A DNA stretch of 64,000 nt, from contig JALMQS010000099.1 in NCBI GenBank assembly GCA_024734495.1, forward strand, positions 70,933,335 through 70,997,334. Reading direction: 5' to 3'. Shown piece by piece: positions 44,651 through 56,471 of this stretch. Both the position numbers and the translations under genes were made by a program. Positions within the stretch are counted from its first letter, which is position 1. Each line of letters starts with the position of its first letter. A model generated the notes under the pieces. It ran no database searches, was not told where the DNA came from, and worked only from the letters and a program-made list of their open reading frames with translations. This DNA is from Forficula auricularia (taxonomy: Eukaryota > Arthropoda > Insecta > Dermaptera > Forficulidae).

Positions 44651-46720
44651 ATCACAGATTCTAAATAGATAAGAGAAATAAAATAGCCGACATAAGAAAA
44701 AGGGCTTAAAAATTGCACAAATCTCACCCACAAAATTATTGTAGTTCTGTTGGGATTTGCATACCGAGAAAAACATATCTAATATATCACTCCGTAGACT
44801 TGGGAAGCACGTGACATTATTATTGAATTCACTCGAATTTGTTTTATATCATTGTATTTGAAAATTTAAGAATGTCTGAAATGTGGATAAAATAATTTAC
44901 AATATGATTTTTTTCTGGCTGTGTGTCTGGATTCCGATACATACCCACGATAACGAAAAGTTGCAGCCAGAATTGTATAAAACTGAAATGAAATTTAATT
45001 TTTTTTTAACGTTTTGATCCACTCCTTACATTATCAAGGCATCGGTATGCACACAGTTTTGAAATTAAATGCAAATAAAAATAATATTAATAAATACGTA
45101 GAGTTCCTACATTGAGCATTGCTATACTCCTTCTAGTCTATATCAAGCTTAAGTTTCAAATTTCTTACCTCTGAGACGCAGGGGGTACATACATACATAT
45201 GTACACACGGATTTTTGGTCACTTTTTGGCCTCTGGGGACCACATTATCAGGTTTTTTGTTCTAAATCCGGTTTCAAACTATTAAGGGCATCGATTTCTT
45301 CCACCAAGAAGTGAAAAACTGAAATTAACTTTTTTCACCTGGGAGACAAGCTCTCAAATTGTCAAGACCCCAGGAGGCGATTAGAATACTTATACATTGT
45401 ATTTTTTAAATACAAATGTGAAAGTAAAATAAATGATCCCGTAACTTTAAAATGTTCTTTTGAATAAATGCTCTTGGATAAAATATAGGTATTACATATT
45501 TTAATAGAATCAATAAAAATTATATAGGATTGTCTTTAATGTTTTTAAAATGCTAGTATTGATAAAAGGTTAGTTATTTTTACTTTTTTTTTTATTTAAT
45601 TGGCTTTGGGAACTAGATGCCCATTTAGCCAAGTGTATATATCTAATTACAATGAAATTCAAAATTAATAAAATAGAAAAATGATTCCAGAATTTAAACC
45701 AATAAAATAAAAACTAATTTGTTATACAAGATGTACAGTTGAACTTTTTGATTGTAATTTAAAAAAAAAAAATTTCCACCAGGTTCTGGTTTTATTAATT
45801 AATACTAGTTGACCCTTAGTGATGTCAGGAGTTCCGAAAAAATAATTATGAAAACGTGATATTAGAGAGTTTTTTACTTGTTTTACTCCTTTAAAATTTG
45901 AATCTTTTAAAAACTATTCTTAATAAGCATGTAGGTCGTAGTCTCCATACCAAAATTTCAAAATAGATTTAGATATGACCCCATTTATTAATAAATTTTC
46001 GTCTCCTCACAAAATTATAATGATTAGGGTTTTTTGAAATTAATTATTTATCAAAATTTATTTTTTGAACTTGCTATTTAATTTGCTATTCACTCATAAA
46101 AATTTCAACATAAAGAAATAGTTTTATTACTCGGAATGCAAATCTTACCTGCCGGGCGGCCCTATAGAATTAATTTCAAATATTATCACTTGAAGTTGAC
46201 TGAGTGAAATTAGTTTAAATAGTTTTGGAAATATGTGGAAGATTTCGAAAATTGACCCCACCCAAAGTAAATGCAATAGTTTAACTTTCATGCTTCACTA
46301 TCTAAGTGAAAGTAAATAATGATGTTTTCATCATTTGTTCCTAATTTCAATTACCCTGACTAAGTCTATATTTCGTAAATATTTTCATTTTCAAAAAAAA
46401 AAAACAATTTTCATTATTGAAATGTTTTGCATAAAATGTCCTAATTTAAATCAAGTAGTTGTATCTTAATGAAATATTATTAGATTTGTTGGCGCCAAAG
46501 TGGCGAGGGACGACGTCAAGGCGCCGCAATTCATTCCACTTCCCAGACCAATCTACTCCTAAATGGACCATCCAATCATATATAGTGCTCACCACAGGTA
46601 CGCCAACAGCTCTGTATTATGTTTACTTTCATATCCTAAAATTGAGTAGCAAATAAAGTTTTTTCCATTTGTTCTAAATAATAAATATTTTTAATTGTAT
46701 TTTTAAGAGTGATGTAAATA
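44651..46720. other. AT-rich intergenic, family D traces
   Basis: 45120-45380 contains CTATACTCCTTCTAG, GGTACATACATACATATG and TTTTTGGCCTCTGGGG, a diverged relative of family D at 58.6 kb. No gene was recognised. The 65-codon ORF at 46459 (LAPKWRGTTSRRRNS) has no supporting context. Confidence 0.45.
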
Positions 46721-46723
46721 ACG

Positions 46724-46761
46724 CCCCCGCAGCCCCTGTGGTGGGAAAAAGGCTGCGGGGA
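46724..46761 (+). repeat. Perfect 10-bp GC stem-loop
   Basis: CCCCGCAGCC (46725-46734) pairs perfectly with GGCTGCGGGG (46751-46760) over a 16-base loop. Function unknown. There is no T-run after it. Confidence 0.8.
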
Positions 46762-47099
46762 CACAGTGCAGACTAGACAAGGAAATTTTTTTAAAATATA
46801 GTGGTTTGGGGAGAAGGCGCACACAAGGTTGCTGGCAAGGTGACTCTTTGTAAAATTTCTCCCTTGACGAAGGATGCAAAAAATATTTGTTTCAAAATAT
46901 TTTAACAAACTGATCATGAGGTGGGGGGGGGGATTAGGGGTGATTCCTCCCGGGTCCCGGATTTTTTGAAGGGCTTCGTTTAAATTGAAAAATATTGTTC
47001 CGAAATCTTAAAAACTCCTATATGTTCATATACGACTTCGGGATGCAAGACTTCATGTCCAACTATGTTCCATCTATATTAATAAAAGAGACCCAAGAC

Positions 47100-47180
47100 C
47101 AGGGGTGTCCAATCTTTTGTTTTACACGGGCCGCATTTGAAGAAAAAACAAATTCATCGGGCCTCATATAAAATATACTA
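47100..47180 (+). mobile_element. hAT-type terminus, single end
   Basis: CAGGGGTGTCCAATCTTTTG followed by GGGCCGCATTTGAAG is the typical start of many hAT elements. No right end was found before the LINE fragment that begins at about 47197. Confidence 0.5.
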
Positions 47181-47196
47181 ATTCTATTGATATACA

Positions 47197-47640
47197 AATC
47201 GAAATAGATTACAATTATCTGCCACTTTGGATTATGATGAAATAGAAATACATTCCACTAACCCTTTGGAAATTGAAATAGCAGTCCGAAAAACATATTT
47301 TAATTACAAAATAGCAAATTGCCACTCATTTGCCAATTATTTAAACCATAATTGCAATATTGAAATTCCCTCAGACTCTAATCTTATACGAAGAAATAGA
47401 GTCTAAAATTATCCAACTAGAACAAATAATCCGGACCGCAATTGAGAAAAATATTCCTAAACACAAAAATTTAGTAGAATATCCTACACCTATTCAAAAG
47501 TAAAAAAAATTAAAAGTATAAAAGCTTTTTACTTAAAAGAATTAAATAATTAGTATTACCGGAAATGGATATGTAGAGACGCGGATAATTTCAGACTTCT
47601 AAAAGACGGAAGGGGAGGACAGCCGGCTGATTAGCAACCA
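47197..47640 (+). pseudogene. LINE endonuclease-RT linker, 5' half of a split LINE
   Basis: Translation gives NRLQLSATLDYDEIEIH, NYKIANCHSFANYLNHN and IEIPSDSNLI, then after a one-base frameshift EIESKIIQLEQIIRTAIEKN and IPKHKNL, and later IKSIKAFYLKELNN. An N-Y-K-x-A-N-x-x-x-F-x-x-Y-L stretch, an I-I-x-x-A-I-x-K-x-I-P helix and a basic linker are characteristic of the region between endonuclease and reverse transcriptase in jockey/I-type LINEs. The C-terminus of a matching element lies at 50914-51390. Confidence 0.6.
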
Positions 47641-47689
47641 TAAAGTTTCAATTTCTTACTTAAATATTCATCGGGGCTAAGTATAGTTA

Positions 47690-49650
47690 ATAAACTTTCT
47701 TTTAGGAAATTAAAATATCAAAATGTTTCTTTATTAGAATTTTTTAAATGTGGAATATCTAGGGCGTTAGAGCAATATTTATCCACTTTCCATTTAAATT
47801 TCACCATTAGTGCTTTACCCTTTGAGTTACCCAAATTTATAAAATGACTTTTATTAAACAATATTTATTTCCAACAAAAAAGTTCATATAAATGAAAAGT
47901 ATTAAATCAATAGTTTAGGAGTTAAAAGAGATTCCAATATTGTAGAGTGAATGGACTTAATGAATCAATAACAATAATGTGTCTTTGATTTCGACGCAAC
48001 ATTTCGGTATAACAAAACAAAAGAATAATAAATGATCTTATTTTATCGATTTAATTGGAGAGTATCTGTCTAATATAAGAAAATAGCATTTTGATTAAAA
48101 ATTTTGTAGTTTAAACGAAATTGTATGAAAAAGATTCAATTTCTTCTCTCCAGGAGCGAATCAACCAGAAATGCGTAAATATTTTATTTTTTTCCTCATT
48201 ACATATATAAACAAATCTATTGAAATTTCATATTTAGATGTTATTTTCATTTATCTTTTCTATTAAATAATTATTATTAGAAAATTTGAATTTTAAAAGG
48301 TAGTTTATTTGAAGTCCAATTTGAAGAAACGCTAATAACAATTGTATATAATGTCCATTATTTTAGAATATTAAATTATAAAAATGATTTCCTTAGAAGT
48401 TTTTTATAGGTTTAATATTTAGAGCGATAGAGCAGTGTAACTTTCCACATTAATTTCACCATTACTGCCTAACCATTTGAGTTACATAAATTTATATAAT
48501 GATCTTTATGAAACAATATTTAATTTCCAACAGAAAAGTTCATACGAGTGAAAAGACTAAAATCAATAGCTTACGAGTTTAAAGATATTCCAATATTGTA
48601 TGTAGAATGAATGGACTTGAATCAATGGTGGTGATGGCGACAAATGCTCTCATTATAACAGACCAAAATATGAAAAAAATCGATCTTGTTTTATCGATTT
48701 CATCTAACTGGTGGTCCATAGTATCTTTTTATATAAGAAAATAGCATTTTGATTAAAAATTTTGTAGTTTAAACGAAATTGTATGAAAAGATTCAATTTC
48801 TTCTCTCCAGGAGCGAATCAACCAGAAATGCGTAAATATTTTATTTTTTCCTCATTACATATATAAACAAATCTATTGAAATTTCATATTTAGATGTTAT
48901 TTTCATTTATCTTTTCTATTAAATAATTATTATTAGAAAATTTGAATTTTAAAAGGTAGTTTATTTGAAGTCCAATTTGTAGAAACGCTAATAACAATTG
49001 TATATAATGTCCATTATTTTAGAATATTAAATTATAAAAATGATTTCCTTAGAAGTTTTTTATAGGTTTAATATTTAGAGCGATAGAGCAGTGTAACTTT
49101 CCACATTAATTTCACCATTACTGCCTAACCATTTGAGTTACATAAATTTATATAATGATCTTTATGAAACAATATTTAATTTCCAACAGAAAAGTTCATA
49201 CGAGTGAAAAGACTAAAATCAATAGCTTACGAGTTTAAAGATATTCCAATATTGTATGTAGAATGAATGGACTTGAATCAATGGTGGTGATGGCGACAAA
49301 TGCTCTCATTATAACAGACCAAAATATGAAAAAAAATCGATCTTGTTTTATCGATTTCATCTAACTGGTGGTCCATAGTATCTTTTTATATAAGAAAATA
49401 GCATTTTGATTAAAAATTTTGTAGTTTAAACGAAATTGTATGAAAAGATTCAATTTCTTCTCTCCAGGAGCGAATCAACCAGAAATGCGTAAATATTTTA
49501 TTTTTTTCCTCATTACATATATAAACAAATCTATTGAAATTTCATATTTAGATGTTATTTTCATTTATCTTTTCTATTAAATAATTATTATTAGAAAATT
49601 TGAATTTTAAAAGGTAGTTTATTTGAAGTCTAATTTGAAGAAACGCTAAT
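47690..49650 (+). repeat. 657-bp tandem repeat array
   Basis: The landmark GCATTTTGATTAAAAATTTTG occurs at 48086, 48744 and 49401, a period of 658 and 657. The second and third units are almost identical; the first, starting near 47690, is diverged upstream of 48060. Other landmarks are CAGGAGCGAATCAACCAG and GGTGGTGATGGCGACAAATGC. Non-coding. Confidence 0.9.
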
Positions 49651-50577
49651 AACTCAGTTGAAATTTTTTTTTAAATATGAAATTAATAGATAATATAAAA
49701 GAAAATAATTATTAATATTGTACTTCAATTTTGAACAAAATCGCTTCAGTACTTTTTGAGAAAATGGTCAAAAACCATCTGAACCGTCTCAAAAACGATG
49801 TTTTTTGAAAGCACTTTGAAAAGCCTTTGAAAAAAGTTGAAAAAGTCATATAAAACGAAACATTGACTTGTGACATGGAGGTGAATTTTAAAATGTTTCT
49901 AAAACGGCCTTTCATAGACGGTTTTCGGGGTTTTTGGCGATTTTCTTAAAAAGTACAGAACCGATTTTGTTCAAAATTGAAGTAAAATATTAATAATATA
50001 TATATTTTTATTATATTATTATTATATTATTATTATTTTTATATTATCTATTAATTTCATATTTTTAAAAAAAATTTCAACTGAGTTATTAGCGTTTCTT
50101 CAAATTGGACTTCAAATAAACTACCTTTTAAAATTCAAATTTTCTAATAATAATTATTTAATAGAAAAGATAAATGAAAATAACATCTAAATATGAAATT
50201 TCAATAGATTTGTTTGTATATGTAATGAGGAAAAAAATAAAATATTTACGCATTTCTGGTTGATTCGCTCCTGGAGAGAAGAAATTGAATCTTTTCATAC
50301 AATTTCGTTTAAACTACAAAATTTTTAATCAAAATGCTATTTTCTTATATAAAAAGATACTATGGACCACCAGATAGATGAAATAAATAAAACAAGATCG
50401 ATTTTTTCATATTTTGGTCTGTTATAATGAGAGCATTTGTCGCCATCACCACCATTGATTCAAGTCCATTCATTTTACATACAATATTGGAATATCTTTA
50501 AACTCGTAAGCTATTGATTTTAGTCTTTTCACTCGTATGAACTTTTCTGTTGGAAATTAAATATTATTTCATAAAGA
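49160..50577. repeat. Long inverted repeat, arms about 600 bp
   Basis: The last tandem unit (49160-49650) and the adjoining TTCAACTGAG-containing DNA are mirrored by 49915-50577 with few differences (CTTTATGAAACAATATT at the left edge, inverse at 50577). The centre (49790-49910) is less well matched. Arm identity near the centre is lower than in the outer arms. Confidence 0.85.
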
Positions 50578-50913
50578 GCCGAAACAAGAACTGACAACGC
50601 AAAAACAAGAAAAATATTGGAAGTTTGTGAGATGAAATCGCTACGCAGAATTGCGGGTAAAACAAGGATGGGCAGGGTCAAAAATGAAGATATTAGGGAA
50701 AAGTGCAATATACAAAATGTCAGCGTATGGGTCCAAAGGAGAAGAACAGAATGGAGGGCACACGTATTGCGAATGAATGAAGACCGGCTGGTGAGGAACG
50801 TACATGACAACATCCCTACCGGGAAAAGAAGACGAGGTCGTCCAAGAAAACGATGGAAAGACGCTCTGGAGTAAACAGGCTTTTAGCCTAACAATAAGAA
50901 GAAGAAAAAATTG
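50578..50913 (+). pseudogene. RTE-like LINE C-terminal tail
   Basis: Open from the very edge of the inverted repeat: AETRTDNAKTRKILEVCEMKSLRRI, then GRVKNEDIREKC, VWVQRRRTEWRAHVLRM and KRRRGRPRKRW, stop TAA at 50872. It aligns with the last 90 or so residues of the protein at 54936-56351 and, like it, ends in an AAG-rich tail (AATAAGAAGAAGAAAAA). Confidence 0.85.
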
Positions 50914-51390
50914 ACGAACACATTTTCAAAATTTCCAAATCCTTCTATGATAATCAACTTAAACACAATAAACTAACAAGACACACGAAACAAACTATTC
51001 AAAATTCATATGGGAAAACCCCCAGATTTGCAGAGACTTATAGACGTCTAGGCATAATCAACAACTAATGTAAAGGCTCAAAAAGCCTAAATTCTTTTTT
51101 ATATCTAAAAAACAGGTTTTTGTTCTTTTGAATTTTTCCTATCAAAACCCCTTAACGAATCAATTAATATAAACAAATCTAGATGTAAGTATTTCACATA
51201 TACTTGTTTGTATCAAAAAAAGAAGTTATCATAATCACAAAGAACAAAAATCAAAGCAACATATAAGCCATAATCCAAGGCAGGTGGTTGCAAACCTAAT
51301 GAAAATATTTAATGTATATTATATAATTTGTCAATTATTGCCTAAATCTTGTAATATGTTTATTGTAAATAAAAACTTTTGAAATTGAAA
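50914..51390 (+). pseudogene. LINE C-terminus and 3' UTR, 3' half of a split LINE
   Basis: Reads IDEHIFKISKSFYDNQLKHN and KLTRHTKQTIQNSYGKTPRF, then AETYRRLGIINN and a stop near 51067. It continues with an AT-rich 3' UTR ending in GTAAATAAAAAC. This is the usual C-terminus of jockey/I-type LINEs of the kind whose linker is at 47197-47640. Same strand and correct order. Confidence 0.6.
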
Positions 51391-51392
51391 AA

Positions 51393-51450
51393 ATCCTGCT
51401 AACCAAGTGGATCCGAGTTCGAATCCGACTCGAGGCATTCGGCTAAAATC
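51393..51450 (+). mobile_element. tRNA-like fragment with B box
   Basis: TGCTAACCAAGTGGATCC and GAGTTCGAATCCGACTC (51415-51431), a perfect T-arm stem-loop. The anticodon and acceptor arms are not recognisable, so it is a SINE or tRNA relic. Confidence 0.45.
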
Positions 51451-51489
51451 TGACCCCTGGGGTAGAGACAAAATTAAAAAAAAAAATAG

Positions 51490-52724
51490 TATCGTAAATT
51501 GGCTTATGGCTAGAAAGGCCGAAAAGCCAAAAAAAAACTATTATTTGCATAAATTTTGAATGAATTTTAGTTATGAATTTAAACAAGTATTTTTTATGAT
51601 ATTTTTGTAAATTATATACATTTTAACCCTTTCTACAAAAAGGGAAATTATATGTAATTGTGATAGTATATATTTGAGTTTTCAAATTGATTAACATTAA
51701 TGTGTAGGGTTTGTAAAACATTTTGCAAATCTATTTATTATAAAAAATTGCAGTCTTTCATTCATAAAATGAAAACCACTCATCCTAGAAACTTGATTCT
51801 TGTCTCATTTTCTAGGAAATTATGTTGAGTTGAAGGTTTACTTATACCACTTTTTTGTTAAAACTCCTAGATCTATAGATATCAAGCATTTTCCATGACA
51901 TGATCCGACCTCATTGCGGTACGGAATATCGTTGTCTAGCAATTAAGATGGAACTTTGGCAATCTCATTTTTGAGCCATTTGGCAACTATTAGGGCGTCA
52001 GCACCACATTTCGAAGAGTGCTTTCTTGTGACCACCTAATAAGCATAATCCACTTTTCCGCCAAGTTGATAAAAATTGCCTATCTGTGAAGATCAATTGT
52101 AGCAAAACGGCTGAACTGATTTTAACTTTAAGTTCATACCCGGAGGGAAATTTTATGCTCTTTTATTTAGGTGAGTGTGAAATTTTCTGTCAAAGGCATG
52201 GTTTTCGATTTATAAGCGAAAATCTGAAAAAAGTCCAAAATTTTCGTGGTTTTTAGGCCCTCAAAAATTATAAATTAAATAAAATTCATATCGCTCTGTG
52301 ATTGGTGCTCAGACGATACGTCTGACTCCTGGCTGCAAATGTGTACTTGTGGCAAATTTTCTCTCTACGAAATTTGAATATAACCGGGACGATTTGGAAG
52401 TCTCGCTATGGGGGGGGGGGGGCGATACCCCCCGGATCCGCCCTTGAGAGGGCGCCAATTCCATTCATTGTGCCCCCCCCCCCACCCCCCACAATTCATC
52501 AATAAGCTCTTAAAGTAAAAATATGAAAAATGCGACATCGTAGATTTATTTTATTTTTATTTTCCAAACAATCTTATTTTTCATTATTTATGTTTAATAT
52601 AGAAGGGTGCCTCAATTTTTACTCTGAAGGCGCCCAAGTCCAAGTTAAAAAAAACGATGAAAACTTTGCCGGCAACTTTTTTCTTCGGCGCCCCAAGCGA
52701 CCGCTTGCCCCTTAATCCGGCACT
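51490..52724. other. Intergenic with poly(G)/poly(C) tracts
   Basis: G-run at 52411-52422 and C-run at 52475-52487 flank CGGATCCGCCCTTGAGAGGGC, probably a degenerate GC-rich transposon. No gene recognised. Confidence 0.45.
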
Positions 52725-53945
52725 TTTTTTTATTTTATTTTTTAATGCAATCGAATGCAAGAAGTGGTGCGGCAGTAAAGATGCAGCTCCTATGGATCTC
52801 GAAAGACCCTTGCATTACCGAAGAGAAGAGAAAGTTGATTAAGTGAGAGGGTGTAGACGTAGGTGTCTATGCACCCCGGTTTTGAAGGTTTGAAGATTAT
52901 AGGTGCTGGGAAAGATGGAGGCTGGTAGAGAGTTCCAGTTCCTTGAAGTCATGGGGATATATGTATTCGCGAATGAAGTGTTCCGGCACTTTTCCAGTTT
53001 GACCGCGAAAGAGTGTTGGGAGTCGGCAAAACGCGTGCTACGTGCAAAGCATGCTTTGGGGGGAATTATTGATTTTATCTCATCAGAGCACCTGCCGTGA
53101 TAGTATCTATAGAAAAGGGAGAGGGCAGAGACATTTCTTCGATGAGCCAGCGAGTCGAGGGAGTCGGTGAGGGTAGAATCGTTAATTAGCCTGACGGCTC
53201 GTTTCTGAATTGCATCCAGGGTAGCAAGAGAATATTTTGAGGCTCCTCTCCATAGATGAGAGCCGTATTCGAGACAGGGGCGGATTTGGGCCTTGTAGAT
53301 GGTGAGAAGTTGTGGGAGTTTGTAAAATCGCTTGGACCTGAATAAGAAGCCAATCTTCCTTGCTGCAGATTTCGCCACAGAGGAGATGTGTTCATTCCAA
53401 GACAGGTCAGATGTGACTGAGACGCCCAACATGGATAGGCTGTCACACATTTTTAGGGTATTCGAATCGAAGTGAATATCAGGGAAATCTTTATTTTCGC
53501 GCCTAGAAATTAGACAACATTGAGTCTTGTTTGAATTAAAGTTAACTAAATTTTGAGAGCCCCATTTATTCAGTTTGTCTAGGTCGAGAGTAATTGAGGA
53601 GGCAACATTGATTCGATTATTCGGGAGTGAGGGTTTGCTGTTTAGAGTGCTATCGTCGGCGTAACAATGAGTGGGGTTTGAGGTTTGATCGATAACGTCG
53701 TTTATATAAATTAGGAAGAGTGTGGAGGAGATTACAGAGCCTTGGGGAACACCAGCGTTTGTGGAGAATGATTCAGATGATATTCCATCCACCACAACTT
53801 TTATACTTCGGTTTGTCAGAAAGCTTTCTATCCATTTGCGAAGTGTTTATGTGAATCCAAAGGCTGGCAGTTTGGCAAGAAGATTTTTGTGCCAAACCTG
53901 GTCAAAAGCTTTGGTGATATCAAGGGTACTGACTCTACCTGGGAA
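52725..53945 (-). mobile_element. Jockey-like LINE, 5'-truncated, longest copy
   Basis: On minus, the element starts near 53945 just before RT motif A and runs through the C-terminus to 3' UTR subfamily A and a poly(A) (T-run at 52725-52745 on plus). No clear TSD was found by eye. Other copies of this family at 18.6, 21.5, 27.0, 43.7, 24.3, 34.1 and 6.6 kb show that it has been a major colonist of the region. Confidence 0.85.
52839..53945 (-). pseudogene. Jockey-like reverse transcriptase with internal stop
   Basis: Upstream of the 318-codon ORF (53795-52839) the same frame continues: DITKAFDQVWH (motif A, about 53932-53900), then AKLPAFGFT and an in-frame TAA near 53855, then LRKWIESFLTNRS. 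The ORF itself has GVPQGSVISSTLF (motif B), HCYADDSTL (motif C, YADD at residues 45-48) and the C-terminal LYKAQ-type and WNSLPA segments. Fingers and endonuclease are missing and the stop kills the frame, but the palm motifs are otherwise intact. Confidence 0.9.
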
Positions 53946-54144
53946 TAAGAATATTTATTCCCAAGTGAAAATAACGTTAAATGTCTTTTCTAAAAAGTCT
54001 TCAGGCTGAGACAAAATTTAATTCTCACTTTATTCGATATCGCAACTCTTTAGTGGCCTGAATATTTTCTTTACCCGGGGGCTCAATCACAACGAGCCCT
54101 TGTCCAAAGAAAATTATAAATTAAATTAAATTAGAGAATAAAAA
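53946..54144. other. Spacer, nothing recognised
   Basis: Short spacer with AT-rich sequence and a small GC patch (TTTACCCGGGGGCTC). Confidence 0.4.
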
Positions 54145-54903
54145 AAATAAACTGCAACGGATCGTTGCTAAACTTTATCCAAATTCATTTGAAATATTAA
54201 TATGTTTGTTCATTTATTATTAATCAGATATCACTTGCAATTTGTAGTTCATATTGACATTAATTCAAAAATAATTCTCATTTAATAGTCGAGGAATAAC
54301 CATTCTACATTGGATTTTTGACATTTCGGTTATTATTGTAACCATTGCTGAAGACATGGAGGAATCGACTTAAAATCAAAAATAGCCATCGATTCTCATC
54401 TAATACTTGAGGAATAACAATTCTACATTAGGTTTTTGACGTTTCAATTATTATTGGTAACCATTGCTGAAGACATGGAGGAATCGACTTAAAATCAAAA
54501 ATAACGATCGATTCTTATCTAATACTAGAGGAATAACCTTATTGCATTCCATTTTTGATGTTTTGACTATTAATGGCAACCTCTACTGAAAACGTGGAAG
54601 AATAGACTTAAAATCAAAAAGACTAAATTCTTTTTTGGTAAACAACTCAAGCTTCCACGTTTTCAGTAGAGGTTGCCATTAATAGTCAAAACATAAAAAA
54701 TGGAATGCAATAAGGTTATTCCTCTAGTATTAGATAAGAATCGATCGTTATTTTTGATTTTAAGTCGATTCCTCCATGTCTTCAGCAATGGTTACCAATA
54801 ATAATTGAAACGTCAAAAACCTAATGTAGAATTGTTATTCCTCAAGTATTAGATGAGAATCAATCGTATTTTTGATTTTAAGTCGATTCCTCCATGTCTT
54901 CAG
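54145..54903. repeat. Family E array, inverted pair, left part
   Basis: Forward units (CAACGGATCGTTGCTAAAC at 54155, then CCATTGCTGAAGACATGGAGG twice) run to about 54640 and are then mirrored (CTCCATGTCTTCAGCAATGG) to 54903, where the RTE-like LINE is inserted. Confidence 0.85.
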
Positions 54904-56471
54904 CAATGGTCTTCTTCTTCTTCTTATTTTTAAACCTATAGGTTTGTTTCTTCCAGAACGTCATACCATCTCTTCTTAGGACGACCTCTACTTCTTATTC
55001 CAACCGGCTTGTTTGTCATCACTTTCTTTACCAGTCGGTCTTCTGGCATTCTTCTCACATGCGCATACCATTCCGCTCTTCTTCTTTTAACCCATTCGCC
55101 CACCTTTTGTATTCCACATTTTTCTCTAATATCTTCACTCTTCATCCTATCGAGCCTGGTCACGTTCATTATCCTTCGTAATGTCTTCATTTCAGTCGTT
55201 TCCAATAATTGAGAAGTTTTTGCAGTATCGGGTCTTGTCTCTGCTGCGTAAGTTAATATTGGACGTACTACGGTTTTGTAGACTCGTACCTTGGCCTCCG
55301 TTCTTAAATATTGATTTGACCAGATTGCATTGTTAAGGCAACCCGATATTTTTGAGGCTCTTATTGCCTGATGTCTTACCTCTGTTTCTAGGTCTTGATG
55401 AGAGGTCATTTGGATGCCAAGGTATGTGAAGGACATGACTTGTTCGACAATGGTATCGTACAGTTGTAGTTTGCATCGGAGTGGTGATTTAGAGATTGTC
55501 AGTGTTTTGGTCTTCTTGGTTGACAGAGTGAGACCGAATTTATGCGCAACACAGCTAAATTTATACAGGAGGCGCTGGAGGGAATCTTCATCTTCTGCAA
55601 CGAGTGCTGCATCGTCTGCGTAGCAAACGCATGTTATATTCTCGTCCCCCAAGGAATATCCTTTTAGATTTTTGATTTCGCCAATAATTTCATCCATAAC
55701 TATATTAAAAAGCAGCGGACTAAGGGAGTCTCCCTGCCTAATACCTTGATTCACTGGGATGCTTCCGGACAGTCTTCCTTCGATTTTTATTCTGGCGGTG
55801 TTGTTCGAGTAAATGTCCTGTATCAGGTTTATGAGATTATCTGGGATTTTAAACTTGTCCAGGATTCTTATGACGTGCTTAAGTTGGACTTTATCGAACG
55901 CTTTTTCTATATCGATAAAACAGAAAAACGCCGGTTTGTTAAATTCGTAGGCCTTTTCGCAAAGCTGTCTAATGGCGAATATAGCGTCGACACAGGATCG
56001 ACCTTTCCTGAAGCCTTGTTGCTCGTCATGCAAGTTTATTAGTTGTGAAAGTTTATTACTTATTATTTTTGTGGTGAGCTTAAGGTGAGTATTTAGGAGA
56101 TTAATTCCACGGTAGTTGTTGGGGTTGAGTTTTTCGCCCTTCTTGAATATTGGGACCACTATGTTTGTTTTCCACTCTTCAGGAATTGCCGATATTCTAA
56201 ATACTTGATCGATTAGTATATATATTTGCTCCCAGAGATGTGGTCCTCCGTATTTTAGCATTTCATTAGTAATCTCGTCCTCGCCGGCAGATTTCCTGTT
56301 TTTTAACAGCTTTAACGTGTTGTCAATCTCCATTTTGAAACAGCCACGCACGAGTTTCCCTGATCTCTCCTGTTAACTTCCTCTGGTGTTCCAGCATATA
56401 GATTCTCAAAATATTCAATCCAAGTTTTTTCATCTATGTGATGTGGAATTACATACTCTAGGATCAATGGT
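54904..56471 (-). mobile_element. RTE-like LINE inserted in family E, 7-bp TSD
   Basis: The insert 54911-56464 is flanked by CAATGGT (54904-54910 and 56465-56471). Joining the flanks restores the family E motif CAGCAATGGTTACC except for a base or two at the edge. Its 3' end (left, minus strand) is an AAG repeat. 5'-truncated upstream of the RT fingers. Confidence 0.8.
54936..56351 (-). CDS. RTE-like reverse transcriptase, nearly intact
   Basis: A 471-codon ORF that copies LINE RNA into DNA at the insertion site. Visible parts: NRKSAGEDEI (residues 19-28), FKKGEKLNPNNYRGINLL (69-86), GFRKGRSCVDAIF (113-125), motif A FIDIEKAFDKV with Asp147, motif B GIRQGDSLSPLLFN (203-216), motif C CYADD (243-247), thumb TYLGIQM (309-315), and a C-terminal RMKSEDIREKCGIQ, WVKRRRAEW and RGRPKKRW. 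All palm catalytic aspartates are present. Upstream (56352-56464) a second frame carries EKTWIEYFENLYAGTPEEV, so the coding region is longer but broken by a frameshift near 56350, and the endonuclease is lost. The annotated ATG is internal to the original protein. Confidence 0.88.
   Translation of the reverse strand: MRGCFKMEIDNTLKLLKNRKSAGEDEITNEMLKYGGPHLWEQIYILIDQVFRISAIPEEWKTNIVVPIFKKGEKLNPNNYRGINLLNTHLKLTTKIISNKLSQLINLHDEQQGFRKGRSCVDAIFAIRQLCEKAYEFNKPAFFCFIDIEKAFDKVQLKHVIRILDKFKIPDNLINLIQDIYSNNTARIKIEGRLSGSIPVNQGIRQGDSLSPLLFNIVMDEIIGEIKNLKGYSLGDENITCVCYADDAALVAEDEDSLQRLLYKFSCVAHKFGLTLSTKKTKTLTISKSPLRCKLQLYDTIVEQVMSFTYLGIQMTSHQDLETEVRHQAIRASKISGCLNNAIWSNQYLRTEAKVRVYKTVVRPILTYAAETRPDTAKTSQLLETTEMKTLRRIMNVTRLDRMKSEDIREKCGIQKVGEWVKRRRAEWYAHVRRMPEDRLVKKVMTNKPVGIRSRGRPKKRWYDVLEETNL

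Noticed and set aside
46459..46656. 65-codon ORF with RRR-rich segment as a small gene
   Set aside because: No splice context, homologous family or promoter visible; composition only mildly biased.
47690..50577. CRISPR array or bacterial repeat locus
   Set aside because: Units are 657 bp, near identical without variable spacers, in a eukaryotic context.
55009..56042. Plus-strand ORFs of 67-98 codons within the RTE-like LINE
   Set aside because: They are antisense to the intact reverse transcriptase frame.
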